From Gracilaria gracilis (taxonomy: Eukaryota > Rhodophyta > Florideophyceae > Gracilariales > Gracilariaceae), in the NCBI GenBank assembly GCA_030374805.1, contig JARGSG010000224.1, positions 682,001-746,000 on the forward strand: 64,000 nucleotides of DNA. Reading direction: 5' to 3'. Below are positions 9,046-18,717 of the stretch, one piece after another; positions within the stretch are counted from its first letter, which is position 1, and every line of letters starts with the position of its first letter. The position numbers and the translations under genes are program-made. The notes under the pieces are model-generated. The model worked only from the letters and a program-made list of their open reading frames with translations. It made no database searches and was not told where the DNA came from.

Positions 9046-11146
9046 GTCGGCGCAGGGGCGATGAAGAAGAGCGAGCCCAGCCCTGAAGTTGGGGTCCTGC
9101 CGGAGGCCTGTTAAGTACCAACGGTACCGAGAGGGAATCATCCAAGAATCATGTGATACATAGGTACAAACGCATTGGCCTCTCTTTCAATACTGCTGCC
9201 AGCCCTAAATTTTGCATTGGCTGTCCGAACTCGAGATTCTTCCAAAAATCGACGGTCAAACATTGGCACAAGAGCAGCCGGGTGGAACGCCGCAATCGAG
9301 AAAGAAGGATCAGACGTGTTTGATGCAAGACCTTGTCCAACCGGATTCGATTGCCCGAGCACATAAACATGAGGAGAAATGCTTTTTCGGGAGCTCCTTT
9401 CCTCTAGTAGATAACTGTTAAAACGCTAACCCTCAATTGGGCGCAACAGATGCAGTAGATAGCGCTGAAGGCAAATTGGAATCTATCAAAATGGATTTTC
9501 CACAATGGATTGCGCTAGCTAGGCTTGTCATTTGCTTCGAAGCAATGGTGAGGAGAGCCGTGCAGATGTCAGGCAAGCAAGCACAAGTGTACAGGGGTAA
9601 AACGCCAACGCTGTTACAACTAGTGCATCGCCATTGCGTCAACCGTTAAAGCGGTTCGCTGCAAAGGTATGAGAGATACCTTCCAGGAGTACTACTCCCG
9701 TTAGAAAGTTCGCAGACGTTCTTGTCAATCTTTGCTCGTTGGTCAATGACAAATGGCGCAGTGGATGATAGCCAAAAATGATCTCATTCTCGCCACGGTG
9801 AACACTACAGCGAACTTCACCAAGAAATGAATGGATACAGTGAAGTTTAGTAAGGTTACGGAGTATGAGAGGACTGACCCTATGACCCCGAGAATTAGGT
9901 CCACATACGAAATCAATCAGGAGACAAAGTATTCACCGTACGAAGCTCGTCTGCCTATGTATTCCTCTCACTTTGGATTACGGCAACATGAGCGCTTTAG
10001 CTGTCAATGATACCCTTCTTTCGGTTTGTTAACCATAGGGGTTGTTAGTCTCACCAACTGGCTTTCTTAGTGTGAGAACGTTTCTTTCAACGGTTCATGC
10101 TACGTTGTAATTGGGCTAATCTACTAACAAAAAAGGATATCTAGTCTCAACAACCCCAAGTCGATGGCATTCTATTCTCCAGTTTTTGAGAACCACCCGC
10201 CTGCTGTTGCTGAAACGCGAATAAGATATTAGGGTACGGCCGGGGTGTTCATTATGACACGACAGACCCTTGTTCACCTTGTTAATGAGCGCTTTTTGTG
10301 GACCACATGTGGTTGCTCGGAACATGTCAGGTGAAAGCTGTCTTGAAAGCCAGGAAACCGCAGGCTGTCCGAATTGCCTCGAGACACCACCGGACCAGAC
10401 AGACCCGGCGTTCCAAACGACGTAGAACACCACGTGTTAGATGCCCACAAGGAAATCATTGTAGAGGATTGTGCGTGCCTCCCCTTCGAGAGCAGGAACT
10501 GGTTATGTCTGATATCATCCCCAAATGACCCGAAAGAACACGGACCGTTTTAGCGCTTCAGTTTCTTATAGAGATGTCTCGTTTATCAGCGCCCTTCCTT
10601 GAGCGCCACCAAAGTGAGAAGGACCTTCTTCACGCGACCGAGAAGTTGGATGGTACAGCAACCGACAGCAAGCAACGTTCGACGCCAGGCTTTCACGTCC
10701 TCTCTGTTGTTACAAGAAGAGGCGTCTCTCTACGTCCATAATTCTGTTGCCCGGAGGTGGAAACAATTCAAGTCACGCCCTTATTCCCGCGCAGCGAATG
10801 ATGATTGACTGGTCAATCGTCAATGCAGGATTGCAGCGCTTCTAACAAATTGGCTCAATTTTGCAGTGTCGCCTGCGGCAAAAGCGCCGTGTGCCGAAAA
10901 TTGCAGTGCCTTCGCTCGCATTGGCAAAGCGCAGCCCAGGCGCGGTAGAGCGTTACGGCCCCCGACACGTCGGCATCGCACTTCTGCCGTCGCTCACCAC
11001 ACAAAACAATCGCAGCCAGCTCTGCAGCTGCTCCGGTAGATTAGATACCCATTCCCCCTCCGTCCCCCGTCTCGACCCCTGTCTCCCTTCCCCTACCATG
11101 CCCTCCAGCGTACATCCTTGCACTTCCGACTAACTCGTCTGTCTTG
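9046..11146. other. 2-kb intergenic region
   Basis: I see no convincing gene. One exact motif copy lies at 9116-9126 (TACCAACGGTA). A small hairpin, AGGTAT..ATACCT, lies near 9666-9682. AAGGTTACGGAG near 9853 repeats a string found before MenA. A short open frame at 9491-9649 (52 residues from ATG) has no recognisable features. The last 150 bp before 11147 are pyrimidine-rich and probably form the 5' UTR of the SUN gene. Confidence 0.45.
9116..9126 (-). promoter_or_regulatory. Dispersed motif TACCGTTGGTA, copy 2
   Basis: Exact copy (reverse strand), 71 bp upstream of the chosen ATG of the C2H2 gene, which is also on the minus strand. It extends to GTACCAACGGTACC. Confidence 0.55.
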
Positions 11147-13969
11147 ATGAACTTCCTCGTCACACTACTCGTCTTCACTCCAACCTTCCTTCTTGCCATC
11201 TCTTTCGCTAATACTCCGGCCCCCTATTCTGGAACTTCTTCTACGTCCCAGCGCCCATCCACATCTACTGCACCAACATACTCGCAACCGCCCAAACTTT
11301 CTTTGCCTGCGTCGCCGTTCCCATCCGTTCCTGGTTCACACGCAGTTGCTCACCCGCCAGGAAAGCCTTCCTCCACTCCCGTGCCTCCGTCTCAAACGCC
11401 GTCAGCGTCTCTCCCTCCCCCCTCCCCAACGCCCTCGCTTTCTCCTGCCGTCTTGGACGAACAAGTCTTCATTCCGCTCAAGGAGTGGAAGCAACGCAAG
11501 CTGCAGGATATTGAATCGCGCGTTCGAAATGTCCATGCACGTGCGTCGCCACCGCCCAGACCCTCGCCTCGCACCATCGCAAAATGCCAACTCTTCAAGA
11601 AGCCCCTCCCGATTGCCCTCTTCGCCCGCGTTTGTTTTCTGCATGACCCAGTTACGACTCCGAATAACACCTCCGAATCACATTTTACCTATACGTCCAC
11701 TACAGCACACAAGCGTACCCCGTCCGGCGCTCCCAATGCACAGACTTTAAGCACCACTCGCGCACGACTTCCCGAAACCAGTATTTCACCCTCGTCATCA
11801 CATTCACACCCCTCGTCTCACAACCAGCTTTCGTCGAGCAGTCCTTCCCCTACTGCGCACAATGCAAATATCCCCATCCGTGTCACCGCCAGTCATGTAC
11901 CCTCTAATCTACCAGCGGACGATCCTTTCGGGTCTGATGCATCTCTGCGAGCTGGTCTCAACCTTCCACTTCGACTACCGAACGTAGTGCCTAATTTTGG
12001 AGCTATTGTTAGATCTATAATTGATGCGTCGTATCTATTTTCTGCTACTCCGCTTCCGTCTTCTATCACATTTAAGCCCAACTCGCGTTCATCTCACAAT
12101 TTATCAGCTTTTAACAACACCAATTCAAGCTCCACACGGCGAGCGCAAGTCAGAAATCATGCTCAGCCTTCTTCAATTATTTCTAAGAAGCGACTTAACT
12201 CAAATACTAACTATCTCGATAGGCCAAGCCCCGTAGAAACTACTACTATCAACAATCCCATTGCTGATGACGTTCTCATCCAACACAATCTTCAGGGTGC
12301 AAAGGAAAAACCATTTAACTTTGCTTCTGCCGATGCCGGTGCCAGGGTCTTGGCGCACTCGGAAGGTGTTGCTGGTGCAAAGAATGTTCTCATCGGAAGC
12401 GTTGACAAATATCTTCTTGCGCCATGCGATGGATACGGTCTGATGGGTTCGCGATGGATTGACTTGGAACTTTCGGAAGAGGTCATTCTTGAAAGCATTG
12501 AGACCGCTAATTTCGAATACTACTCTTCCTCCGCTCGAAAGGTTGCAGTTCTTGGAGCTAGTTCTTACCCCCCGAAGCGATGGAACATTCTTGGTGTTTT
12601 CAACTTCCGAAACGTGAAGTCCATTCAGCGCTTTCAGATCTCGAAGAGGGTCGTTACTCGTTTCTTGCGGGTCATGTACTCTGGGAAACAGGGAGATGAA
12701 TACTACTGCCCGGTTTCTACTATTCGTGCTTTCGGTAAGAATCTTATTGCCGATTGGAAAGACGTCTTCGAAGAACGGACTCCGGAAGATAATCAGGTTC
12801 AACCTCTAGCTGAGGGCAAGAGCCGAAATTTTGGTGATAAGGGAGTAGTAGACCAAAAAGTCCGCGATCATCATTCCAGTGATGACGAAGAAGCCAGTCA
12901 AGGGAGTATATCAAACCCTCTGGAAGACGTCAATGTCCCAGTTGGTGACGAAAACAGGGATCAAGGAACTGACTCTTATTCAGGAGCATCTGGGTACCGG
13001 TATAAGCAAAGTGGTGCAGCGGATTATGATACAAGAAAACGCGAGACTTCAAGAGCGAACGATAGGAGCGGTCATGAAACTCATGACGACGTAGCAAATG
13101 CTATTCGAGATGATCATGATAACCAGTCAGGGACTTCTACTCTTGATGAATCTGCGGACATAAGGGCAAATGCGGTTCAGTCCCCGACTGATGAAGAAGT
13201 TCAGCCCGCGGATAGTGACCTCATTTCCGAAGATGATCGCATCGTAATAGAAGCTGTGCGTACGGATGCGCTTGCTCCGGTGTCCGTTGAGGACAATATC
13301 TTCCGGAAAGTGACTCGAATGCTTCGCCTCCTGGAGCTCAACCAAACGCTTACCAACCAGTACATTGATTCGCAGCTATCTAGGTTTGCACGAGCCCTCG
13401 CAAGTACTCATTCTAGATCTGGAGCGGTTGATGAAAGAATTGCCAACGTTGAGAAGCAAATGATGCAGATTGTGGTCAGCTTGGAAGCTCGTGTTGAGGA
13501 TCTTCTTCAAGCAAGTTTTGTGAGGGATGTTCTAATCTGCGTGCTTTTGATCAGCCTTGTAGTTCTGGTTGGAGCTCATTGCGCGCTTTGGGCTGCAGTA
13601 AGCGGAACCAGACTTCAATACGTTGCGGAGAATCGCGTGATTGAGAGTCATTGCGACCCTGCAAAAGTTGATACGATGTTCCGCACGGAAGAGGTTGGAA
13701 GTCCAATAACCACCAAAGATGATTTTCCGGTTGATGAGGTCCCGTCAAGCACCAAACGCAGGAAAAAGAAGATCAGAAAGTCGGTTGCTCTTTCTAGAAA
13801 AGAACGAGCTGAAGCTCAAAAGTCTAAAGGGAAGCACATAGATGATCAACATGATCGACATGCCAGGTCCGCTTCCTCTGCTGAGCTTGTGTCACTCCCT
13901 CTCGCAACGCAAACCCTTCCACGATCTGGAGGGGCATTCGATGTTTTGGGTAGCAGCGAAGACAATTAG
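11147..13969 (+). CDS. Mid-SUN domain protein (SUCO/Slp1/plant SUN3-5 type)
   Basis: A 940-residue protein from the ATG at 11147, which directly follows an in-frame TTG. The N-terminus is a hydrophobic signal peptide, then a long Ser/Thr/Pro-rich lumenal region. A SUN domain spans about residues 391-537, with PFNFASADAGARVLAHS, SRWIDLELSEEVILES and RFLRVMYSGKQG-type blocks followed by the paired Cys of YYCPVSTIRAFG. After an acidic stretch, a coiled coil (about 765-790) precedes a single membrane segment at about 795-818 and a basic cytosolic tail. A SUN domain in the middle and a C-terminal membrane anchor define the mid-SUN class of ER/nuclear-envelope proteins, rather than the C-terminal SUN proteins of LINC complexes. 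Family members act in ER membrane-protein folding or nuclear-envelope organisation. Confidence 0.85.
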   Translation: MNFLVTLLVFTPTFLLAISFANTPAPYSGTSSTSQRPSTSTAPTYSQPPKLSLPASPFPSVPGSHAVAHPPGKPSSTPVPPSQTPSASLPPPSPTPSLSPAVLDEQVFIPLKEWKQRKLQDIESRVRNVHARASPPPRPSPRTIAKCQLFKKPLPIALFARVCFLHDPVTTPNNTSESHFTYTSTTAHKRTPSGAPNAQTLSTTRARLPETSISPSSSHSHPSSHNQLSSSSPSPTAHNANIPIRVTASHVPSNLPADDPFGSDASLRAGLNLPLRLPNVVPNFGAIVRSIIDASYLFSATPLPSSITFKPNSRSSHNLSAFNNTNSSSTRRAQVRNHAQPSSIISKKRLNSNTNYLDRPSPVETTTINNPIADDVLIQHNLQGAKEKPFNFASADAGARVLAHSEGVAGAKNVLIGSVDKYLLAPCDGYGLMGSRWIDLELSEEVILESIETANFEYYSSSARKVAVLGASSYPPKRWNILGVFNFRNVKSIQRFQISKRVVTRFLRVMYSGKQGDEYYCPVSTIRAFGKNLIADWKDVFEERTPEDNQVQPLAEGKSRNFGDKGVVDQKVRDHHSSDDEEASQGSISNPLEDVNVPVGDENRDQGTDSYSGASGYRYKQSGAADYDTRKRETSRANDRSGHETHDDVANAIRDDHDNQSGTSTLDESADIRANAVQSPTDEEVQPADSDLISEDDRIVIEAVRTDALAPVSVEDNIFRKVTRMLRLLELNQTLTNQYIDSQLSRFARALASTHSRSGAVDERIANVEKQMMQIVVSLEARVEDLLQASFVRDVLICVLLISLVVLVGAHCALWAAVSGTRLQYVAENRVIESHCDPAKVDTMFRTEEVGSPITTKDDFPVDEVPSSTKRRKKKIRKSVALSRKERAEAQKSKGKHIDDQHDRHARSASSAELVSLPLATQTLPRSGGAFDVLGSSEDN

Positions 13970-14039
13970 CTCAATCTCGTTAAATGTAACAATATCACAT
14001 CAAGTATCCTATCTTAGTAGTTTAGGAGCCGTAGCTGCT

Positions 14040-14063
14040 TTCTCTCTCTCTCCCTCTCTCTCA
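14040..14063. repeat. CT microsatellite
   Basis: A short run of CT dinucleotides, interrupted by one CC, between the convergent SUN-domain and unknown genes. Confidence 0.8.
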
Positions 14064-14161
14064 GTGAAGTTGATGCACTTCTGCAAGCTGGGTCATTGTC
14101 ATATCGCAGAGCTCTGCGCACCGTCTTTTTTCCGAATGTACTCCAACGTTCCAGTTTTCGG

Positions 14162-15622
14162 CTAGGACATCTCTAGAACCAAATTCTGGCCGTCTTGTAC
14201 ATTCAAGTGTGACCGAAGCTCGTTGATTCCTAACCGACGTGCTTCCCCTAATCTGCCTTTCGCATAAATAGATTGTGCGCCTTCTTTATCATGACCGAAT
14301 CCAAGGTACATCGACGCACTTGTATAAATGAAGGATCCAAAGCTCTCTTCCAGTGCCAAGTTCCCGACAAAAACTGACATAATTTGCCGTCGAAACAAAA
14401 CTCCTATCGGCTCCTTCCTCTTCTCATCGTTGCTCGTTTGTCGTGAAGGTTGAAAAACCACTGCAGATACCCCTTCCAAGAGCATTTTGTGTAGTAACCC
14501 GCAAATGTAGAAGCGCCGCACTGTTTTTCCCTTGTGTTGTCGGTAATGATCTTTGGCTTTTTCGGCAACTATAGTGGAGATTTCTTCGGCCGTCAAAAGT
14601 CCCATGTATCGATCCTTCCTAAGAAACTTCTGCGCATGTTTCGAAAAGATCACCTTCGCACTTTTGGCACTAATCTTGCTCACTGTTCCCAGTTCGAGCT
14701 CTTGTGAGTGAATGGTCTCCCCAAGAAGACCGAGATCGTTTCCAGCTAGAGAGAGCTCAGTGAATTGTATGAGGCCTTGAATCGCTTCAAGTGTGATAGA
14801 AACAGTGTTCGGATTTGCGTCAAGATCGCGATCACGACTTTCTTTGTTCGCTAAATCTGTAGATAGCGTTTCCTGGTCGTTTGCGGCCCTTTCATCTTCC
14901 TCAAATCCTATTCCATGTTCTGCCTCCTCAAGCATTTTATCCATATCGTTGAATTCCTGCTCCGTCTTCACGCTAGCGATACGACATTTGAGACACACAC
15001 AATAGGACACCACAAATTTTAGCTTATGTGATTGCTTCTTGGAAGGCGTAGACGTGAATTCGTCTCCGAGCAACAGTCGGCTCCATCTTCCACCTTGAAG
15101 TCGGTTTCCAGTTCGATACAATCTACCGTTCATTTGACTCCGAACAGCATTGAGTTCCAAGTCTCCATGACCCTGCCGTACTTCGTACACCCATGACTTT
15201 CCTTGGGAAAGTGTTGTGCCACCCGGGAGCCAGTTTCTCGACAAAGATTTTTCGGATGATGCACCAAGAGAAGAAATGAAGTACCACAAGATTTGCGAGC
15301 CGCTTCCTGTGACCACGCCGGAAGCAAGATTCCCCGTCGCTCTTGCGCCTTTGCGTTGCGCTTCAGAGATGCTTCTTGTTACAACACTTGTGGGACGAGT
15401 CTTAGTTTTGCTGCTTTTTGACGAATCACCGGCCAATCCACTTCTCTTGACTTCATAGTTGCTCCTTCCCTCAGATGACGACAAACTATGGTCTCCGCTC
15501 TTCGTAGGTTCAGATGCATTATCATTCAGACAGGGTAACTCACGGACTTCGGAACCGTCGACTTTTTCATCAGAGTTCTTGAATGAACTCTTGCGTTTTA
15601 GTAATCGTCTAAACTTTCCCAT
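14162..15622 (-). CDS. Unknown protein
   Basis: I do not recognise this protein. From the ATG at 15622 it has 486 residues. The N-terminal 120 residues are basic and Ser/Lys-rich. A middle block holds YCVCLKC, a lone possible metal-binding pair of cysteines, followed by an acidic helix. The C-terminal 250 residues are more hydrophobic and look folded, with segments such as VIFSKHAQKFLRKDRYMGLLTAEEI, an RRFYICGLLHKMLL helix and a YLGFGHDKEGAQSIYAKGRLGEARRLG block resembling a short helical repeat. Upstream, 15609-15797 is open in another frame with coding-like composition and overlaps the start, so the true N-terminus may lie there. It converges on the SUN gene. Confidence 0.55.
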   Translation of the reverse strand: MGKFRRLLKRKSSFKNSDEKVDGSEVRELPCLNDNASEPTKSGDHSLSSSEGRSNYEVKRSGLAGDSSKSSKTKTRPTSVVTRSISEAQRKGARATGNLASGVVTGSGSQILWYFISSLGASSEKSLSRNWLPGGTTLSQGKSWVYEVRQGHGDLELNAVRSQMNGRLYRTGNRLQGGRWSRLLLGDEFTSTPSKKQSHKLKFVVSYCVCLKCRIASVKTEQEFNDMDKMLEEAEHGIGFEEDERAANDQETLSTDLANKESRDRDLDANPNTVSITLEAIQGLIQFTELSLAGNDLGLLGETIHSQELELGTVSKISAKSAKVIFSKHAQKFLRKDRYMGLLTAEEISTIVAEKAKDHYRQHKGKTVRRFYICGLLHKMLLEGVSAVVFQPSRQTSNDEKRKEPIGVLFRRQIMSVFVGNLALEESFGSFIYTSASMYLGFGHDKEGAQSIYAKGRLGEARRLGINELRSHLNVQDGQNLVLEMS

Positions 15623-16932
15623 TACTTTCAAGCCTCTTAACTTGCAATCTCTTTAACAGCTTGGGGGTTTGTTGAGAACTCGGCTCGAGGTAATCGTCTG
15701 GTAGTGTTATGGTGGCGGGAAATTCGTTGAAGAAACGCCCCCCTGTCCTGCTTGCCATAGAAACATCATACCGTATCGCGGATGATGTTATTCCCACTTT
15801 CTACTGTAGCCTATTGAAGGCCCTCCCAAACTGTTAACATGAAGATGTAGTCATTTATGGCGAGTGCAGTTGTATTAATGAGCCAAACCCCATGAATGTA
15901 GTTCTGAAATCGGGACAAATTGTTGTTCAAGAATGGTGTTGCTTTAATTTCGGGATGAGTTGTTCAACACCGGATCCACTTCTTCAACCTTGTATTGAGT
16001 TCATGGGATGGGGCATGAACTAAGCTCATGACTAAATAAGAATACGTGAAAAGCCCGAGGCAACGAATCGGGGGCCGCTTCTCCATAGAAACTCTCGGGC
16101 CATAAAAGTATGAACAGATCTGAAGAGCTTGAGGCAATGCATTTTATTCTCTACGGGATTCTTTGCAATTGAAGGCCGTTCTGGGTTCTTGCTCTTGAGG
16201 GGTGGCTCAAGGGTATCACTCACAGCAAAATAGTAACCGGTCCACACTTTTGTATGGCCCCTACACTTGCTCTTGTTCACTTTCTAAGTTCAAAATAAAC
16301 AATCCCTCCATTTGGTTAAGTTCTATGACCCAAATGAAGTGGTGTGAAACATCCTATACGCCAACGCTGAACGATCGTGCTCAGACAAAGAGAGCTTAAC
16401 TCTGACGGAAGCCCATCAGTATTGGCACATAAATGGGATACACGACGCTCAATTATCACATAGAATGGACGGAGTGAAAGGAGTCTATGGCACAAGTCGT
16501 GTCATAACATATATGTGAAGGAAATCGTATTCTTAATCCAGATACACGTTCAACGGTTTCCTTTTCCGAGAGTACCTTCAGATGTATCCAACGGCTCAAC
16601 CTATTCGGCGTCAACTTCAACAAAATTTTGTCTCCCTTGAACGCACAATTGCCACTCATCTTCTGTGCCACAAATGAGCAGGAGACTTGCATTGAATACT
16701 ACTCATCTTTGACATGTTCAGTGAGATGAGTTCTTGGTGAACAGTTGCCAGATTTCAAGTAGAACGCTAAATTCAAAACGCTGCGGCAACGGACTTAAGT
16801 ACTGTAAACAATTCTGTTCTTCCGGCAGTCTCGTGGCGCTCAACGGGCTTTGTTGTAAGAATGGCACCGGGATAGCTTGCATTGGAGTGGAACGAGGAGC
16901 ATTGTGAGGAAGATCCAAATCGAGAAGTTAGT
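15623..16932. other. 1.3-kb intergenic region
   Basis: No complete gene is supported. On the minus strand, 15756-15609 reads as a plausible 49-residue N-terminal segment (MASRTGGRFFNEFPATITLP...) in a frame different from the adjacent gene. The rest (15800-16930) shows no repeat, hairpin or coding signal that I can defend. Confidence 0.4.
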
Positions 16933-18045
16933 TCAAAGTGGAACAGCAAGTCGCATAGCAACTTGAACAGCTCGGTCGTAATTGAACGCCGGGTTCGGGA
17001 GAAACTGATCACCTCGAAAGGTGAAAGACACTCGACATGCAGAAAACCATGCATCCCACTCCTTAGCAACGTGCTCTGAAACCGCGGAAGCCTGATAAAC
17101 ATGATCCTTAAACGCATCATTACTGACGATGAGGGAGCAATTGGCTCGTGCAAAATGACATATGTATGCGTCATCGTAGTCATCATCGGGTGTTAGAACG
17201 AGACTGGGGGTGCCTTGTAATGATTTTACGAGGTCATAATCACTATTCTGTGCAGTGTTTCGCAGCCGAGCTTCAGGAAGAAAGAGAACTACTGGATGCT
17301 TCCGTTCGGAAAAGTACCGTAGAGCCTCGACAGCGCCGCGTATTGAGAAGTTTGAACGACCATGACGCCATGCGATGTTAGATCCATCAAGCACGACTGG
17401 GAGGATACGGTTTTCCAGAAGCTGAGAAAGATGCTGCATTGGAATATACGGAAGGTTTTGCTGTTTTTGTGGTTGCTGTGGCGGCTTTTGGTGAGCCTGT
17501 ATTGCATGACGAGGCGATAAATCAACTGCGACAGCCGACTTCGAACTGGTATCAACATGCTGAGAAGAATTATTTGGTTGTAACGCTCTGCCGAGGGCCG
17601 AAACACGGGCGGAAGCGGCGGGGTGGAAGTCGATTAGCAAGCACTCTGCGGCTTGAAGCGCTTGTGTTGCAGTAGTGACAGAAGGCACAATAACAATATC
17701 AACCGGACATATGGATTTAACAAGGTCAATCAAGCGCTGAATATCCACCTTGTGATGACGCAGTTTAGAATCGGCAAACGTAGAAAGCCATTTATCTAGA
17801 ACGAAGCGTAGCAATTGCAGAAGCGAAGAGTCTTGCGGCGGTGCGAAATCCGAGAGAAACTCTTCTCCCACGGAAAGCTTGAGTTGGCGAATGATGAAAT
17901 TGTACAAATGTGTTCTGAGCAGAGTAAACGCTGCGTCCACGATGTGATCAGGATTGACGGGAGTTACAACGTCTGGCTTTGGGGTTTGTGACGTTATGTT
18001 GACGGTGTCAACGTCCATGGCATCAGCCTCCATGGCGGGGACCAT
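16933..18045 (-). CDS. Regnase-like NYN/PIN-domain ribonuclease
   Basis: A 370-residue protein from the ATG at 18045 (open from a GTG at 18075). Residues about 215-355 form a Zc3h12a-type NYN domain. The hallmark PVVLDGSNIAWRHG carries the first catalytic Asp. It is followed by an FSIRG helix, a HPVVLFLPEARLRN strand, the TPDDDYDDAYICHFA block with the clustered acidic residues, and IVSNDAFKDHV with the Ser-Asn-Asp of the family. The fold cleaves single-stranded RNA in a Mg-dependent way; animal relatives degrade stem-loop mRNAs. No CCCH zinc finger is visible, unlike animal Regnases. The first 190 residues are helical, then Gln/Pro-rich, and unassigned. It is divergent from the OCRL-type gene across a 0.67-kb promoter region with a near copy of the motif at 18208-18218. 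Confidence 0.75.
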   Translation of the reverse strand: MVPAMEADAMDVDTVNITSQTPKPDVVTPVNPDHIVDAAFTLLRTHLYNFIIRQLKLSVGEEFLSDFAPPQDSSLLQLLRFVLDKWLSTFADSKLRHHKVDIQRLIDLVKSICPVDIVIVPSVTTATQALQAAECLLIDFHPAASARVSALGRALQPNNSSQHVDTSSKSAVAVDLSPRHAIQAHQKPPQQPQKQQNLPYIPMQHLSQLLENRILPVVLDGSNIAWRHGRSNFSIRGAVEALRYFSERKHPVVLFLPEARLRNTAQNSDYDLVKSLQGTPSLVLTPDDDYDDAYICHFARANCSLIVSNDAFKDHVYQASAVSEHVAKEWDAWFSACRVSFTFRGDQFLPNPAFNYDRAVQVAMRLAVPL

Positions 18046-18717
18046 TAAAACGTGCGGCGTGGGAGCGGCTTCCACGACGATGAGTGAACTTCACGACCCG
18101 TTCGATAGGGGAGCGGCTTGGTTTGAAACTTTTTGAAAACGAAACGCACGCGAGGTGAACGTGGACGATGAGCAAATTGGTGTGCCAAGTTAAGGGTTAG
18201 CGGTCGCTACCGTTGGTTCGCTCAGATATGAGCCCCCACACGTCGACCTGCGCGCGGGAGCGATGCGTGGCAATATTATATTGCCAATATACAACCCAAA
18301 TGCCAATTTCCAGACCTGGACCGCATGAGGAGAGCGAGACGCAAACGGCGCGCGCGCGGTCCACTGGCGGCCCCAGCACAGCAGCATGCAGCCTGCTCGT
18401 CGTTTCGCACTTGCGCACGCGAGCCCAACTGTTTGTTATAATATCTAAAGACGAGACTGGCTCTTTGCATCGCGCCTGTTTGCGTCAAGCCCGTCGCCGT
18501 CATCACTGACGCACAAAATCGCAGGCGCAGGCGACCGGAGCCCGGGCCCATCGTCAAATTCGCCCGATTCTGTCTACTAGATACGCGCTCCTTCCAAACG
18601 CACCTCTCCTTCCTTCCCGTCTCACACATCTTCTCAAACCAAAACTTTCAACCCATCATCAAACGTACGCATCCGTAGCTGCGAGTGTACGAAAACGCGC
18701 CACGCCGACGAGACGTA
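18046..18717. promoter_or_regulatory. Divergent promoter between NYN RNase and 5-phosphatase
   Basis: Noncoding spacer between two divergent start codons. CTACCGTTGGTT at 18207-18218 matches the dispersed motif at all but the last base and lies about 160 bp upstream of the NYN RNase ATG. The segment around 18330-18380 is GC-rich (a run of GCGCG), and 18590-18660 is a pyrimidine-rich leader typical of the 5' UTRs here. Confidence 0.45.
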
